From: Sphingomonas sp. Leaf230
GTDB lineage: Bacteria; Pseudomonadota; Alphaproteobacteria; Sphingomonadales; Sphingomonadaceae
Assembly (NCBI RefSeq): GCF_001421745.1
Contig: NZ_LMKW01000008.1
Coordinates: forward strand, 125,027-189,026
Direction of reading: 5' to 3'
Length of the DNA: 64,000 bases
Each line of letters opens with the position of its first letter. Position 1 is the stretch's first letter. Made by a program: the position numbers and the translations under genes. This document shows positions 1-8,121 of the stretch, piece by piece. The notes below the pieces were generated by a model. That model did no database searches, was not told where the DNA came from, and saw only the letters and a list, made by a program, of their open reading frames with translations.

Positions 1-31
1 TTCGTACATCTGTGAACAGTGGGACACCGAC

Positions 32-706
32 ATGGCTAAGCAAGTCGAGAACAACCGGGAGGCAGTGGCATACCTGCGGGTGTCCACCGAGAGGCAGGGC
101 CGCAGTGGGCTAGGCATGGAGGCCCAGAGGGCAGCCGTGGCGGCATACGCTGCTGAGGCAGGGCTTACCCTGGTAGCGGAGTACGTCGAGGTTGAGACGG
201 GCAAGGGCACCAACGCCTTGAGCAAGCGGCCCCAGCTACTAGCAGCCCTAGCAGATGCGAAGCAGCGGAAGGCCCGCCTAGTGCTAGCCAAGCTGGATCG
301 CCTAGCCCGCAACGTGCATTTCATCTCGGGCCTCATGGAAACCGGGGTGGACTTCGTTGCCGCCGACATGCCCCACGCTGGCAGGCTTGAGCTTCACATC
401 TTTGCAGCCGTTGCCGAGCAGGAAGCGCGGGCTATCTCCCAGCGTACCAAGGCAGCCCTACGGGCAGCGAAAGAGCGCGGGCAGGTACTCGGGAGCCACG
501 GGAAGGTCCTTGCCATCCAGAGGAGGGCTGAGGCGGTCGAGCGGCTATCGCCCGTTGTCGATACGCTAGCGGAATTGCGGAGCCGGGGCCTTTCCATGCG
601 CGCCATGGTGGCTGCCCTGAATACGGACGGGGTGGCCTCCCCAGGTGGCGGCAAGTGGCACCTTGCGAACCTGCATCGGGCTTTGCAGCGGGTGGACGCT
701 GCGTAG
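32..706 (+). CDS. Serine recombinase (resolvase/invertase family)
   Basis: This 224-residue protein has the N-terminal resolvase catalytic domain. The nucleophilic serine is in YLRVSTERQ near residue 18, followed by the LDRLARN motif near residue 91 and the helix E region rich in EQEARAISQRT. A short C-terminal DNA-binding segment (about residues 180-220, RGLSMRAMVAALNTDGVASP) is typical of small resolvases. It would cut and rejoin DNA through a 5'-phosphoserine link, in resolution, inversion or integration. It is the first gene of the visible element. No res or inversion site could be assigned, although the palindrome-rich DNA from 978 on is a candidate. Confidence 0.93.
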   Translation: MAKQVENNREAVAYLRVSTERQGRSGLGMEAQRAAVAAYAAEAGLTLVAEYVEVETGKGTNALSKRPQLLAALADAKQRKARLVLAKLDRLARNVHFISGLMETGVDFVAADMPHAGRLELHIFAAVAEQEARAISQRTKAALRAAKERGQVLGSHGKVLAIQRRAEAVERLSPVVDTLAELRSRGLSMRAMVAALNTDGVASPGGGKWHLANLHRALQRVDAA

Positions 707-758
707 CGTCTAGCGCGGCACTGTGTCAGTCTCTCCCGGTACGTCTAGGAGAGAGTGC

Positions 759-977
759 ATGTCAGTCGTTTATATCGAAGCGCATCCTAAGGGCAGGCCT
801 GAGGGCACCCCGATTAGTTCCTATGTTGTCGAGGACCACGCAGACCATCCGCTAGTGTCCTTTGCCCTGCAATCCCAAGCCATCAGTTGGGCCAAGCTCA
901 ACGGGTTTACGCCACATGTTGCGCGGGTCCGTCATCTGAACGACAAGCGCATCCCCGATCATTGGCGGGCCGCCTAA
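759..977 (+). CDS. Small conserved-type hypothetical protein (72 aa)
   Basis: I chose the ATG at 759 because AGGAGA lies at 747-752, an ideal Shine-Dalgarno sequence; an upstream in-frame start at 723 lacks one. The 72-residue product has a beta-strand-like N-terminus (VVYIEAHPKG), a central helix (QSQAISWAKLNG) and a basic end (HVARVRHLNDKRIPDHWR). It resembles in size and layout small DUF2188-like proteins often found beside recombinases, but I cannot assign a family. It follows the serine recombinase by 52 bases and is probably cotranscribed. Function unknown. Confidence 0.7.
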   Translation: MSVVYIEAHPKGRPEGTPISSYVVEDHADHPLVSFALQSQAISWAKLNGFTPHVARVRHLNDKRIPDHWRAA

Positions 978-1087
978 CCTCCGTACTCCGCGCCCCGATC
1001 GTGAGCAGGCCACGCGAAGGATGGGCCACGCTGGAACCTGCTGACACCCTGCGGAGCCCTCCCGGTAACCTGCTGATATGCCATGGT

Positions 1088-1102
1088 TGATACATTGTAT
1101 CA
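1088..1102. promoter_or_regulatory. Perfect 7-bp-arm palindrome, possible operator
   Basis: TGATACA-T-TGTATCA is a perfect palindrome around one central base. A lone TGATAC half-site recurs near 1159. Size and symmetry fit a dimeric phage-type repressor operator. The binding protein is unknown. Confidence 0.4.
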
Positions 1103-1360
1103 GCTACCAGGTACGCAATGGGAGGGAGGGAACGGGATGCCTGGAGCCCTCAGTGAATTGATACCATCAGGCACAAAGAACACCCTCCGCATCTATTGGC
1201 GCCGGTGATATCCCTACGGCTATCTCACCTAATCCGCTCTTGCTCCCATTGCGATCCCAACAGGGTCCGGTGGCGGGAGTAGCAGATACTATGGCTGCCT
1301 CCGCAGTCGTTAAAGCGAGCAACATCAGGGATCATAGCTCTAGGCAAAACCCTGGGCACC

Positions 1361-1396
1361 CCTGCTAGCTATCGGGATGACGCCAAGCCTAGCAGG
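1361..1396. repeat. Inverted repeat, 8-bp arms
   Basis: CCTGCTAG at 1361-1368 is repeated inverted as CTAGCAGG at 1389-1396 with a 20-base spacer. It could be a hairpin or a recombinase-binding pair. Confidence 0.35.
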
Positions 1397-1439
1397 TAAG
1401 GGCTAGCCACTGACACCCTAGAGGTTGTCCCTTTCAGTT

Positions 1440-1501
1440 GATCCAGTTTGAATACCATGACGACAGAACGGCGCTGTCTGTCGAGGTATACTCACTGGAT
1501 C
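1440..1501. repeat. Long imperfect palindrome (62 bp)
   Basis: Outer arms of 17 bases starting GATCCAGT match the inverted copy ending ACTGGATC with three mismatches. An inner stem (CGACAG with CTGTC) continues towards the centre around 1471. The bulged two-part stem looks like a folded single-stranded recombination site or a structured RNA. No family was recognised. Confidence 0.5.
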
Positions 1502-1524
1502 ATCTCAAGGGGACTTACGTACAA

Positions 1525-1600
1525 GCATACATGAGGTCACCAATGGTTGAGTAAACCAGTTTGGACCACCGGCCCCACCCATTGGTGTCCCCACGTATGC
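1525..1600. repeat. Second long interrupted palindrome
   Basis: GCATAC (1525-1530) and CACCAATGG (1538-1546) are answered by CCATTGGTG (1579-1587) and GTATGC (1595-1600). This gives a two-part stem with unequal internal loops. It lies directly after the palindrome at 1440-1501 and has a similar plan. Confidence 0.45.
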
Positions 1601-1747
1601 AAGAAAGGTACGCATGGGGCACCCTAAGGTTCCTGCACGTAGCACCATGCAAATATAGCAAGTATGCATAGGCTAATAGACCCCTTTAGGTTTATTATAG
1701 ATGCCTCACCCTAGATGACTAGCATTAGGATCAACTAGACATTACGT

Positions 1748-1770
1748 GGAATAACTCGGAACTATATTCC
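1748..1770. promoter_or_regulatory. Operator-like palindrome upstream of the excisionase/integrase operon
   Basis: GGAATA and TATTCC are separated by 11 bases in AT-rich DNA 78 bases before the first gene of the 1848-3544 operon, where a promoter and regulator site would be expected. Confidence 0.35.
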
Positions 1771-1847
1771 GCTTTGTTCAATATTAGTTTGCAAGTGTTG
1801 ATTTTCGAGCGCAACAAGCCCCGGCGATTACCGCAGGGAGACTAACG

Positions 1848-2132
1848 ATGACTATTCGGCAGCATATTCGGCCATGGGTATCCGTGCGCTCAGCATTCGA
1901 GCTTACCGTTCTAGCGGCACTCCCGATGATCCCATTAGCAGCCAAGTATACCGACGTAGTAAATCTTGCGGAGCGTACCGGGCGTACTCCACAGGAAGCA
2001 CTTGAGGATGCCATGAGCGGAGATACTATCGCTTGGACCGTTGATGGCATCTGGGTTTGCCTTGGCGCAGCAGGTGACGACTACGGGGCTTCCCCTAGGC
2101 CCAGCGCGTTCCCTCTGTTGCTGGCCGCGTAA
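1848..2132 (+). CDS. Hypothetical protein, first gene of the excisionase-integrase operon (94 aa)
   Basis: The ATG at 1848 is preceded by GGGAG at suitable spacing. The 94-residue product starts with a basic segment (MTIRQHIRPWVSVRS), has a hydrophobic stretch (ELTVLAALPMIPLAA), then a helix-like part with TPQEALEDAMSGDT. I recognise no family. Its stop codon at 2130-2132 is one base before the ATG of the next gene, so the two are probably translationally coupled. A regulatory role in the lysogeny/integration module is inferred only from position. Confidence 0.6.
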   Translation: MTIRQHIRPWVSVRSAFELTVLAALPMIPLAAKYTDVVNLAERTGRTPQEALEDAMSGDTIAWTVDGIWVCLGAAGDDYGASPRPSAFPLLLAA

Positions 2133-2133
2133 C

Positions 2134-2340
2134 ATGACTGAGGATGCCACAGGACAACCAGGGTCTTTCACCGTGAAGGCCCTTGCGAAGCATTGGGGCT
2201 GTCATCCCAAGCAAGTCTACACGTTGATAAGCTCAGGTGCCCTACAGTCGTGGAAGCTAGGCGGCAGGGATATACGCATCAGGCATTCCGCCGTTGATGA
2301 ATACGAGCGCAAGCAACAGAACACAGGGGGTTCAACGTGA
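2134..2340 (+). CDS. Excisionase-like helix-turn-helix protein 1 (68 aa)
   Basis: The start at 2134 follows the previous stop by one base and gives a compact 68-residue product. Residues 11-60 form a MerR/Xis-type winged HTH: FTVKALAKHWGCHPKQVYTL, then the wing segment ALQSWKLGGRDIRIRHSAVD. Such proteins bind attachment-site arms and direct a tyrosine integrase towards excision, or act as small repressors. It is the closest visible relative of the next gene, with shared HWGC and LQSWKLG motifs. Its TGA overlaps the GTG start of that gene. Confidence 0.8.
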   Translation: MTEDATGQPGSFTVKALAKHWGCHPKQVYTLISSGALQSWKLGGRDIRIRHSAVDEYERKQQNTGGST

Positions 2341-2633
2341 AGCCCTTGGACGTGAACGGTGTTGCTGCCCATTGGGGATGTAGCACCACGTTCGTCTATG
2401 CGGAGATAGCCGCCGGGAAACTCCAATCATGGAAACTTGGGCGTAACTATCGCATTACCGTTGCAGCCATGGAGGCCTACGAATGTCAGAACCTTACCGC
2501 ATCGGAAAGCTCACCCGAGTTAGAGCCGACGGGACCAAGTATTGGTCCTATGTCATCCAGTGGGCAGGAGCAGACGGTAGACGCGTCCGCATATCGCTCG
2601 GCACGACTGATAAGGCAGCGGCACCGGCCCTAG
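2337..2633 (+). CDS. Excisionase-like helix-turn-helix protein 2, overlapping integrase (98 aa)
   Basis: It starts at GTG 2337, overlapping the preceding TGA (GTGA), with AGGGGG about 7 bases upstream. Residues 1-50 are an Xis-like HTH (VNGVAAHWGCSTTFVYAEI, then KLQSWKLGRNYRITV), paralogous to the upstream gene. From about residue 50 the frame runs out of phase through the integrase start region for another 150 bases, giving a low-complexity tail. The tail may be a neutral overprint or the result of a shifted stop codon. Binding of attachment-site arms is inferred from the family. Confidence 0.7.
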   Translation: MKPLDVNGVAAHWGCSTTFVYAEIAAGKLQSWKLGRNYRITVAAMEAYECQNLTASESSPELEPTGPSIGPMSSSGQEQTVDASAYRSARLIRQRHRP

Positions 2634-3544
2634 CGCGGGAGTTCTGGGGCATCCATGTCGGGACCAAGAGCGGCACGACCATGGGCACCTTGGTCGAGGC
2701 CTATTTGGATACCCTGCCGAAGCCCTATGATGGGTGGAAACGGAACGGGGAGAATGACCCCGTGGTGCAATCCCGGATCAAGGGGGCCCAGCGCAAGCGG
2801 GAGGGGTGGCGACAGGCCAAGCCCTTCTGGGGCAACCTGCTGCCATCCCAGGTAGATGCCGGGACAAGCGCGGAATATACCGTGTGGAGGGCCAAGGCGG
2901 CGAACACCATGCGCCATGAGCTAGGCCCGATCTATGCTGCCATGGCATGGGCGGTTGCTGAGAAACTTTTGCCCAGTGCCCCGCCTGTACGTCTTCCGGC
3001 AATCCCGGAAAGTACGGTAGGGCATCTAACAAAGGCGGAGTTTAGACAGTTCCTCACGGGCTGCACGTCGGCGCATGTCAGCCTGTTCGCTGCCCTCGCT
3101 GTCACCACAGGTTCCCGAGCCACGGCACTCCTGCAGCTTCCTTGGTCAGCCGTGGATTTCGATAGGGGTATCATCCGACTTAGGCCCGAAGGGGTGGCCG
3201 CTGGAGCATTGAAGGGTCGGGCAACTGTCCCAATCAACGATCGGCTATTGCCCATCCTGCTAGAGGCCAAGGCTGGGGCCATGTCGGATTACGTGATCGA
3301 GTATCACGGAGAGCCTGTATCGAGCATACTAGTAGGGTTCCGCTCCGCCGCCATCCGTAGTGGCATCAAGGTACATCCTCACATGCTTCGCCATAGTGCC
3401 GCCGTATGGATGGCTGAGGATAGGGTGCCGATGGTCGAGATAGCTTCATATCTTGGGCATAAGGATGCCGGGATAACGGCGCGGGTTTATGCTCGGTTCG
3501 CCCCAGACTACCTGAGGGAAGCCGCGAAGTCCCTAAACTGGTGA
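2483..3544 (+). CDS. Tyrosine recombinase / integrase 1 (353 aa)
   Basis: The ATG at 2483 has a strong GGAGG at 2471-2475, which lies inside the preceding excisionase-like gene. The product has an N-terminal arm-binding-like part (SYVIQWAGADGRRVRISLGT) and a C-terminal catalytic domain with the full set of active residues: Arg in TGSRATALLQL, Lys in LKGRATV, HMLRH, GHK and Tyr in ARVYARFAP. It should therefore be active. It is encoded directly after two excisionase-like genes, a normal Xis-Int module. No attachment site was found beside it. It is clearly distinct from the second integrase at 8453-10039. Confidence 0.93.
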   Translation: MSEPYRIGKLTRVRADGTKYWSYVIQWAGADGRRVRISLGTTDKAAAPALAREFWGIHVGTKSGTTMGTLVEAYLDTLPKPYDGWKRNGENDPVVQSRIKGAQRKREGWRQAKPFWGNLLPSQVDAGTSAEYTVWRAKAANTMRHELGPIYAAMAWAVAEKLLPSAPPVRLPAIPESTVGHLTKAEFRQFLTGCTSAHVSLFAALAVTTGSRATALLQLPWSAVDFDRGIIRLRPEGVAAGALKGRATVPINDRLLPILLEAKAGAMSDYVIEYHGEPVSSILVGFRSAAIRSGIKVHPHMLRHSAAVWMAEDRVPMVEIASYLGHKDAGITARVYARFAPDYLREAAKSLNW

Positions 3545-3758
3545 GCCCTCGCGTTCTCCCGTGTTCCCGCCGCACATATCTATCACATTGCATGGGACAA
3601 TAAGTCCCCCTGCTCGACCCCGCCCTAGTAACCCTAGGGTACCCCCAGACACCCACCCTCTAATCATAGGACCCCATGTGGGAACCCATACTATTGATAC
3701 CGACGTGCTACACAGTGCCCACGCAGCACTGTACTTCACGGGAGCGGATAGACGCATA

Positions 3759-3899
3759 ATGAGCGGCCTTCGGGCTACCCTCGAAATGCTAAAGCTACCC
3801 CTCCCGGCTTACGCCCTCCGAGCCCCCACGGGGCCTAACGCTGCCAAGGCCGCACGGGCTGCATACGATGCAGACCATGTGTCACCCTCACGCGGCTAA
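3759..3899 (+). CDS. Possible small protein (46 aa)
   Basis: An ATG at 3759 with GGGAGCGG about a dozen bases upstream opens a 46-residue frame (MSGLRATLEMLKLPLPAYAL, then an alanine-rich helix). The frame remains open upstream to 3561, but that part is proline-rich and looks non-coding. It is the only candidate gene in the 456 bases between integrase 1 and the 4001 operon. The remainder of that gap (3545-3758 and 3900-4000) shows nothing else. Weakly supported. Confidence 0.3.
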   Translation: MSGLRATLEMLKLPLPAYALRAPTGPNAAKAARAAYDADHVSPSRG

Positions 3900-4000
3900 C
3901 CGCCGAACTCTACCGACAACCCTCTTAGGATAATCCGATCACCCACGCCGACCAGACTACGTATACCGCAGATACCGCCACCGCTGCCCTCGCTGACACC

Positions 4001-4477
4001 ATGCATGGGATTGAGCAGGCAAAGGCCGACATAGCCTTGCTAGACCGCCTCAATGGTGCAGCCGACAGGCTTACCGCTCTGACTACCTTGCAGGCTGCCA
4101 TAATCGCCCAGCAGGCGCTAATCTTTGAGCAAGCCGCTAAGGCCCGTCAGGATACAGCCTTCGCGAAGTTCTCTACCGTCGACATCACCGACAAGACACC
4201 AGACGAGAATGTCATAAGGTCATCTTTCGAGGTCAGCTACACGACTTCCTCTTGGGACGGCCGGCAGTCTGTTCCTAAGCGGGTTACCATGACGGGCCTG
4301 TTGAGCATGCCCGATGATTTGCTTGGGTATCTAATCGAACGCCACCCCAGCAAAATCCCCGCCAAGATCGCACAGCTAGCCGCTGATCCCTATGAGGCCT
4401 TCGAGCGATACTTTATCGGCATGAAGCGCGGGCACCTGATCGGCAACGCCTATGACACCAACAGGGCCCAGGCATGA
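4001..4477 (+). CDS. Hypothetical phage-type protein (158 aa)
   Basis: First gene of a tightly packed operon ending at 8102. The N-terminal 50 residues are a helical, coiled-coil-like segment (EQAKADIALLDRLNGAADRL, then alanine/glutamine-rich). The C-terminal part holds a helix-rich stretch (DDLLGYLIERHPSKIP). No clear Shine-Dalgarno precedes ATG 4001, and the frame stays open upstream for about 70 bases without a better start, so the true start is uncertain. Its stop overlaps the next ATG (ATGA). Function unknown. Confidence 0.6.
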   Translation: MHGIEQAKADIALLDRLNGAADRLTALTTLQAAIIAQQALIFEQAAKARQDTAFAKFSTVDITDKTPDENVIRSSFEVSYTTSSWDGRQSVPKRVTMTGLLSMPDDLLGYLIERHPSKIPAKIAQLAADPYEAFERYFIGMKRGHLIGNAYDTNRAQA

Positions 4478-5004
4478 GCCTCCAACTTCGCCGGTTGCAG
4501 AATGCCGCCGCTGAGGGTGACCGGGGCCTCCCTGTGTTCCGCCCTACCGCGATCCCGTATGAGCATCCCAACAGCAGCCAGTATGTTGAGACTCTAGGCA
4601 AGCCTCAAGACCTAGAAGCATTGCACATGCGGGCGGAGCCCTATGGGGATGCCGCTGTACGCCATGCATGTTGGCAAGCAGTAATGACATGGGTTTTGTT
4701 CAACGGGACCACCGACTTACTCTCACAGGGGTACATTGCGGCAAGTAGTGCTGTCCGCTTATGCTTGAAGGAGGATGAGGCCCACGGGCTACCGGACTTC
4801 AATGGATTGCGAAAACCACCGGCCCTCCCGCTGATGCCGCAGGACGTTCAGGACAGCATTCGCACCATCGCCGCTCAGACCATCGTTGATTGGCATGAGG
4901 CAGGAAGCCCCGGCATAGTTCGCGCAATCGAGCATGCACATGGGCACGTACTCGCATGCAAAATGAAATATCAAAATAAGGACATCGACAGTGTACGCAT
5001 GTGA
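4474..5004 (+). CDS. Hypothetical phage-type protein (176 aa)
   Basis: The start overlaps the previous stop as ATGA, indicating translational coupling. The product is soluble and mixed alpha/beta (AVRHACWQAVMTWVLFNGTT, later QDVQDSIRTIAAQTIVDWHE). The last 25 residues are lysine/asparagine-richer than the rest. I recognise no family. Its position before a virion-like gene suggests a structural or morphogenetic role, but nothing in the sequence proves this. Confidence 0.6.
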   Translation: MSLQLRRLQNAAAEGDRGLPVFRPTAIPYEHPNSSQYVETLGKPQDLEALHMRAEPYGDAAVRHACWQAVMTWVLFNGTTDLLSQGYIAASSAVRLCLKEDEAHGLPDFNGLRKPPALPLMPQDVQDSIRTIAAQTIVDWHEAGSPGIVRAIEHAHGHVLACKMKYQNKDIDSVRM

Positions 5005-5050
5005 TCTACCCATGATTACAGTTGGTGGGGGCAGCAGGCTTCGCAGTGCC

Positions 5051-5212
5051 ATGGCTTATTCTATAAACAGCTTGCAGATCAACTCCGAACTATACGGCGG
5101 CATACATCCCCTTGCCCCCGAACTACTGGCATTCCTCGCCGTAGCCCAAGAGGCTGTAGCTGCACTTGTGCCGACCCCTACCCCAGATAGCCCAGAGGCC
5201 CCAACAATTTGA
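5051..5212 (+). CDS. Possible small protein (53 aa)
   Basis: The ATG at 5051 gives MAYSINSLQINSELYGGIHP and a proline-rich tail (ALVPTPTPDSPEAPTI). An earlier in-frame ATG at 4991 would overlap the previous gene. The stop at 5210-5212 abuts the next start, consistent with the compact operon. No family recognised; the start is uncertain. Confidence 0.45.
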   Translation: MAYSINSLQINSELYGGIHPLAPELLAFLAVAQEAVAALVPTPTPDSPEAPTI

Positions 5213-5214
5213 CC

Positions 5215-5904
5215 ATGACACCCAAGCAACGCGCCCAAGTTAATGCAGCGTTGGTTATTATCTATGACAGCGGCAACAGTGCCCCGGCTGTCACGAAGGC
5301 AGCACAAGCCCTGATCGCCAAAGGGCATCCCGCCACTGTTGCCTATAGCACCGTGCTGACTGAGTTTGCGGCAGCCTTCCCAACACTTGGGGCTACTATG
5401 AGTAAGGTTACCCGGTTGATCCAGGCGAGTACCCCCGAGAGCGTTGCGCAGTACGACAAGGCACTAAGCGAATACATCAAAACGGGTAGCAGCGTGTCAC
5501 TCAATGCGCTGGCCCCAATGGTAGCACGGGACAGTATGGCGCTTGCTACCAAGCATGGCGAAATGACGGAGGAGGATGCCGCTCGTGGGGATTACTCCGC
5601 TGCCCTTGGTGCAGAGCCCTCCGCTGCATCCCGCCAGACCTTTGCCGAGAACACCCCGACTGCCGCCGTTGCGGACGTTGCGCCCGAAGTGGGGGCATCC
5701 CAGATTTCCCCCGTCGCAGCGGCCGGTCACTCAGGCCCCGCCGCGCAAGCCGCCAAGGCACGCTCAGGCTATACGGGGTGGACGCCGGATGCAGCACCCG
5801 CATTCCACGGCATGACGCCTGCTGCAGTACGCGTGGCAGCCCGAGAGCGGGCCTCGGGGAAAACCCAGGGCTTCACTGAGACGCCAGAGGGTGCCCCGGC
5901 ATGA
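5215..5904 (+). CDS. Hypothetical phage protein, alanine-rich (229 aa)
   Basis: The ATG at 5215 follows the previous stop by two bases; a TTG at 5209 would add two residues. Residues 1-100 are predicted helical (KQRAQVNAALVIIYDSGNSA onward). Residues 130-230 are low-complexity Ala/Pro/Gly sequence. The stop overlaps the next ATG (ATGA). The size is similar to T7 gp14, which also precedes gp15, but I see no diagnostic motif, so this is only a positional analogy. Confidence 0.6.
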   Translation: MTPKQRAQVNAALVIIYDSGNSAPAVTKAAQALIAKGHPATVAYSTVLTEFAAAFPTLGATMSKVTRLIQASTPESVAQYDKALSEYIKTGSSVSLNALAPMVARDSMALATKHGEMTEEDAARGDYSAALGAEPSAASRQTFAENTPTAAVADVAPEVGASQISPVAAAGHSGPAAQAAKARSGYTGWTPDAAPAFHGMTPAAVRVAARERASGKTQGFTETPEGAPA

Positions 5905-8102
5905 CCCGCCAGACATTCACCTTTCAGGGTATCGCCCCCGTGCAGGATCAACCCTCCGCAAGGGGTAGCAGCCGGGGTGCCCAAGTGATCGGCGGGGCCT
6001 CGCAGGGGTCCGTGGTCACTCCCGGCCTCGAAACCAACGCGGGGCCCGTGGGTGCCCAGCTAGGGCAGTTCTTTGCGAACCTTATGGAACCCTTCGTCAA
6101 GCGCAAGCAGGACCAGCGGTTCGCAGAGGGTATGGCCGCAGCCCAGAGCGGTATCGCGCTGGGGGAGCTTAGCCACCCCAATAACCCGGTGAATAAAATC
6201 TTCGGCCCCTCGGGGTATGAGCAGGGCGCTCAGATGTATGCCGCCAGTACCGCAGTCAGCACATGGCAGCGCAACCAAGTCGAGGATATGGATAACCTCC
6301 AAACCCTTGAGCCCCAAGACCTAGCCAAGCATATCGCAGATACATCCTCCGCTATGAAGACCGGGGACCCCTTTGCAGACCAGATGATCCAAAAGGGTCT
6401 GTTTGACGCTACAGGACCCTTGCTCAATACCATTGCGAAACGCCGGGATGCTTGGCAGCAAACCCGAGCGGTCAACGCGGGTACGGATGCCATCCTTTCA
6501 CAGGGCGCATCCATGCAAGCTCTTGTGACCCAGCAGCTTGCACTAAGCGGGGGCACGCCTGAGGAAGATGCGGCGAACACCGCGACCCTCGGGTCCCTAG
6601 ATGGCCTATTCGGCATCATGGGAAAGCCCATCGGCATGCATGATGCCAGCTACCAGACGATGCTTGTGGGTGCCGTGCGAGGGTTAGCGCAAGCTGGGCA
6701 CGGGTTTGCCGTGAGCGCCATGAAGGCCAAGGGTTTCTGGGGCCTCATGGATGCGGACCAGCAGGACAAAATGGATGAGCTAGTTCTGAAGTTCGGCAGC
6801 CGGGCCAACATGGAAATGGCAGGCCGTGCGGACTTTGCAGAGCGTCTCCGGGTACATGATACCAAGGTGCAGCACGGGGACTACAGCTCTGGGGAAGGCC
6901 CTGCGGACCTGGATCGCATCAACGATGACATCAAACGGGCTACCGGCTTTGACGTTGATGTATTCGACGCGAAGGACCTCCGGGCGGAGGGGCATACCAT
7001 CACGTCCGCTGCCATCGCCGCCGACAATAAGCGGCAGGATCGCGCCTATGAGCAGTTCCTACGCAAACAGGATTGGGACCATGATGCCCAGGTTAAGCAG
7101 GATGATGAGGCATCTAAGGTATCCCTTGCCACCATCGCGTGGACGGCCGGTAACCCCGTACAAGCCATTGCAGGGGGCGCGGATCATGCCTTGATCGAAG
7201 CCCAGGCCACCAATGATTGGCTGAGCGGGAACAACAAGAACATCATCCGCACCTTCAATCTGGGGTACGTCTCGGATGCCGTGAAGAAGTCCGCTGCGTC
7301 TCAGGTGGAGGCGTCGGTGGGCGAGCAGTACAATCGGAACTTCGAACGGACCTACCAGCAGTGGGGCAAGCTCTATGCCGAGAAGCCCGCAGCAGCCCTA
7401 GCGTTCTACGGGCCATACCATGTGGTCATGCAGAAGTATGACAGCCTAGTGAAGGGCCATACGGACCCCATCACGGCATTTGCCAAGACCTTCGGGGATG
7501 CCGCTCAGTACGGCTCCACGGACGTAGGCCCAGAGCGTGGCAAGGAAGCCGCCAAGGCTATCGCTGGGGTTATCTCCTCTCAGGCCACATGGAACCCATG
7601 GGGCCTCACCAACATGGGAGACAGTGGCAACAACATCGTGAAGCAGGTGTCTTACCGCTACGTTGCCACCGCTGGTAACAACAGTTCGCAGGGCACCAAG
7701 GCCCTCATGGATGAAGCCATTGAAGCAGCCACGGCATCCGGTGAGTTCGAGCGGTACGGGCAGTTCGCTGTTCGCAACAAGGCTGGGACCAAGCCGGTAG
7801 GTCAGATGCTCGGGCTGGGTGCCCGCGATAGCTCAGCAGTGTTCACCAACGTCTACAACAAGCACATGAGCCTAGTGGGGGCATCCCATAACACGGACCC
7901 CGACAGCCTCATCCGTTATGACGACAACGGGCACCCAGCATTCATCGCTGTGGTGAAGAATGCCAAGGGTGTGCGGGTACGCTCGATCATCCAGTACGCA
8001 GAGCTAGCCACTGAGGCTCACACCTACGTCTCCAACAGAACAGGCCAAGGGGCAGCCGACCGGAAGCCTACTCGCTTCGTGGGGGCACCCGCTATGCGGT
8101 AG
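5901..8102 (+). CDS. Large phage protein, T7 gp15-like internal virion protein candidate (733 aa)
   Basis: This 733-residue protein is largely alpha-helical and has no signal peptide or membrane segment. Its N-terminus has a helical segment LGQFFANLMEPFVKRKQDQR followed by a glycine/alanine turn, then GYEQGAQMYAAS. This layout, the overall length and the C-terminal basic tail recall the T7 internal core protein gp15 (747 residues), which helps form the DNA ejection tube. That identification rests on general similarity only. It is the last gene of the operon and is followed 20 bases later by a strong hairpin. A gp16-like partner, expected next, is absent. Confidence 0.55.
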   Translation: MTRQTFTFQGIAPVQDQPSARGSSRGAQVIGGASQGSVVTPGLETNAGPVGAQLGQFFANLMEPFVKRKQDQRFAEGMAAAQSGIALGELSHPNNPVNKIFGPSGYEQGAQMYAASTAVSTWQRNQVEDMDNLQTLEPQDLAKHIADTSSAMKTGDPFADQMIQKGLFDATGPLLNTIAKRRDAWQQTRAVNAGTDAILSQGASMQALVTQQLALSGGTPEEDAANTATLGSLDGLFGIMGKPIGMHDASYQTMLVGAVRGLAQAGHGFAVSAMKAKGFWGLMDADQQDKMDELVLKFGSRANMEMAGRADFAERLRVHDTKVQHGDYSSGEGPADLDRINDDIKRATGFDVDVFDAKDLRAEGHTITSAAIAADNKRQDRAYEQFLRKQDWDHDAQVKQDDEASKVSLATIAWTAGNPVQAIAGGADHALIEAQATNDWLSGNNKNIIRTFNLGYVSDAVKKSAASQVEASVGEQYNRNFERTYQQWGKLYAEKPAAALAFYGPYHVVMQKYDSLVKGHTDPITAFAKTFGDAAQYGSTDVGPERGKEAAKAIAGVISSQATWNPWGLTNMGDSGNNIVKQVSYRYVATAGNNSSQGTKALMDEAIEAATASGEFERYGQFAVRNKAGTKPVGQMLGLGARDSSAVFTNVYNKHMSLVGASHNTDPDSLIRYDDNGHPAFIAVVKNAKGVRVRSIIQYAELATEAHTYVSNRTGQGAADRKPTRFVGAPAMR

Positions 8103-8121
8103 CGTCTGCACTCAAAATCAA

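Larger units (their letters stand above)
978..1847. other. 870-base gene-free, palindrome-rich region of the mobile element
   Basis: No convincing ORF occupies this stretch. It holds a series of perfect and imperfect palindromes (1088-1102, 1361-1396, 1440-1501, 1525-1600, 1748-1770), and the last 200 bases before the gene at 1848 are AT-rich. This suggests operators and a promoter for the 1848-3544 operon, recombination sites, or a structured RNA. Nothing else was recognised. Confidence 0.6.

Noticed and set aside
723..758. Upstream start for the 72-residue gene
   Set aside because: The AGGAGA at 747-752 fixes the start at 759.
978..1847. CRISPR array or tandem direct repeats in the palindrome-rich region
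   Set aside because: The repeats are inverted, not direct, and unequal in sequence and spacing; no regular repeat-spacer pattern exists anywhere in the window.
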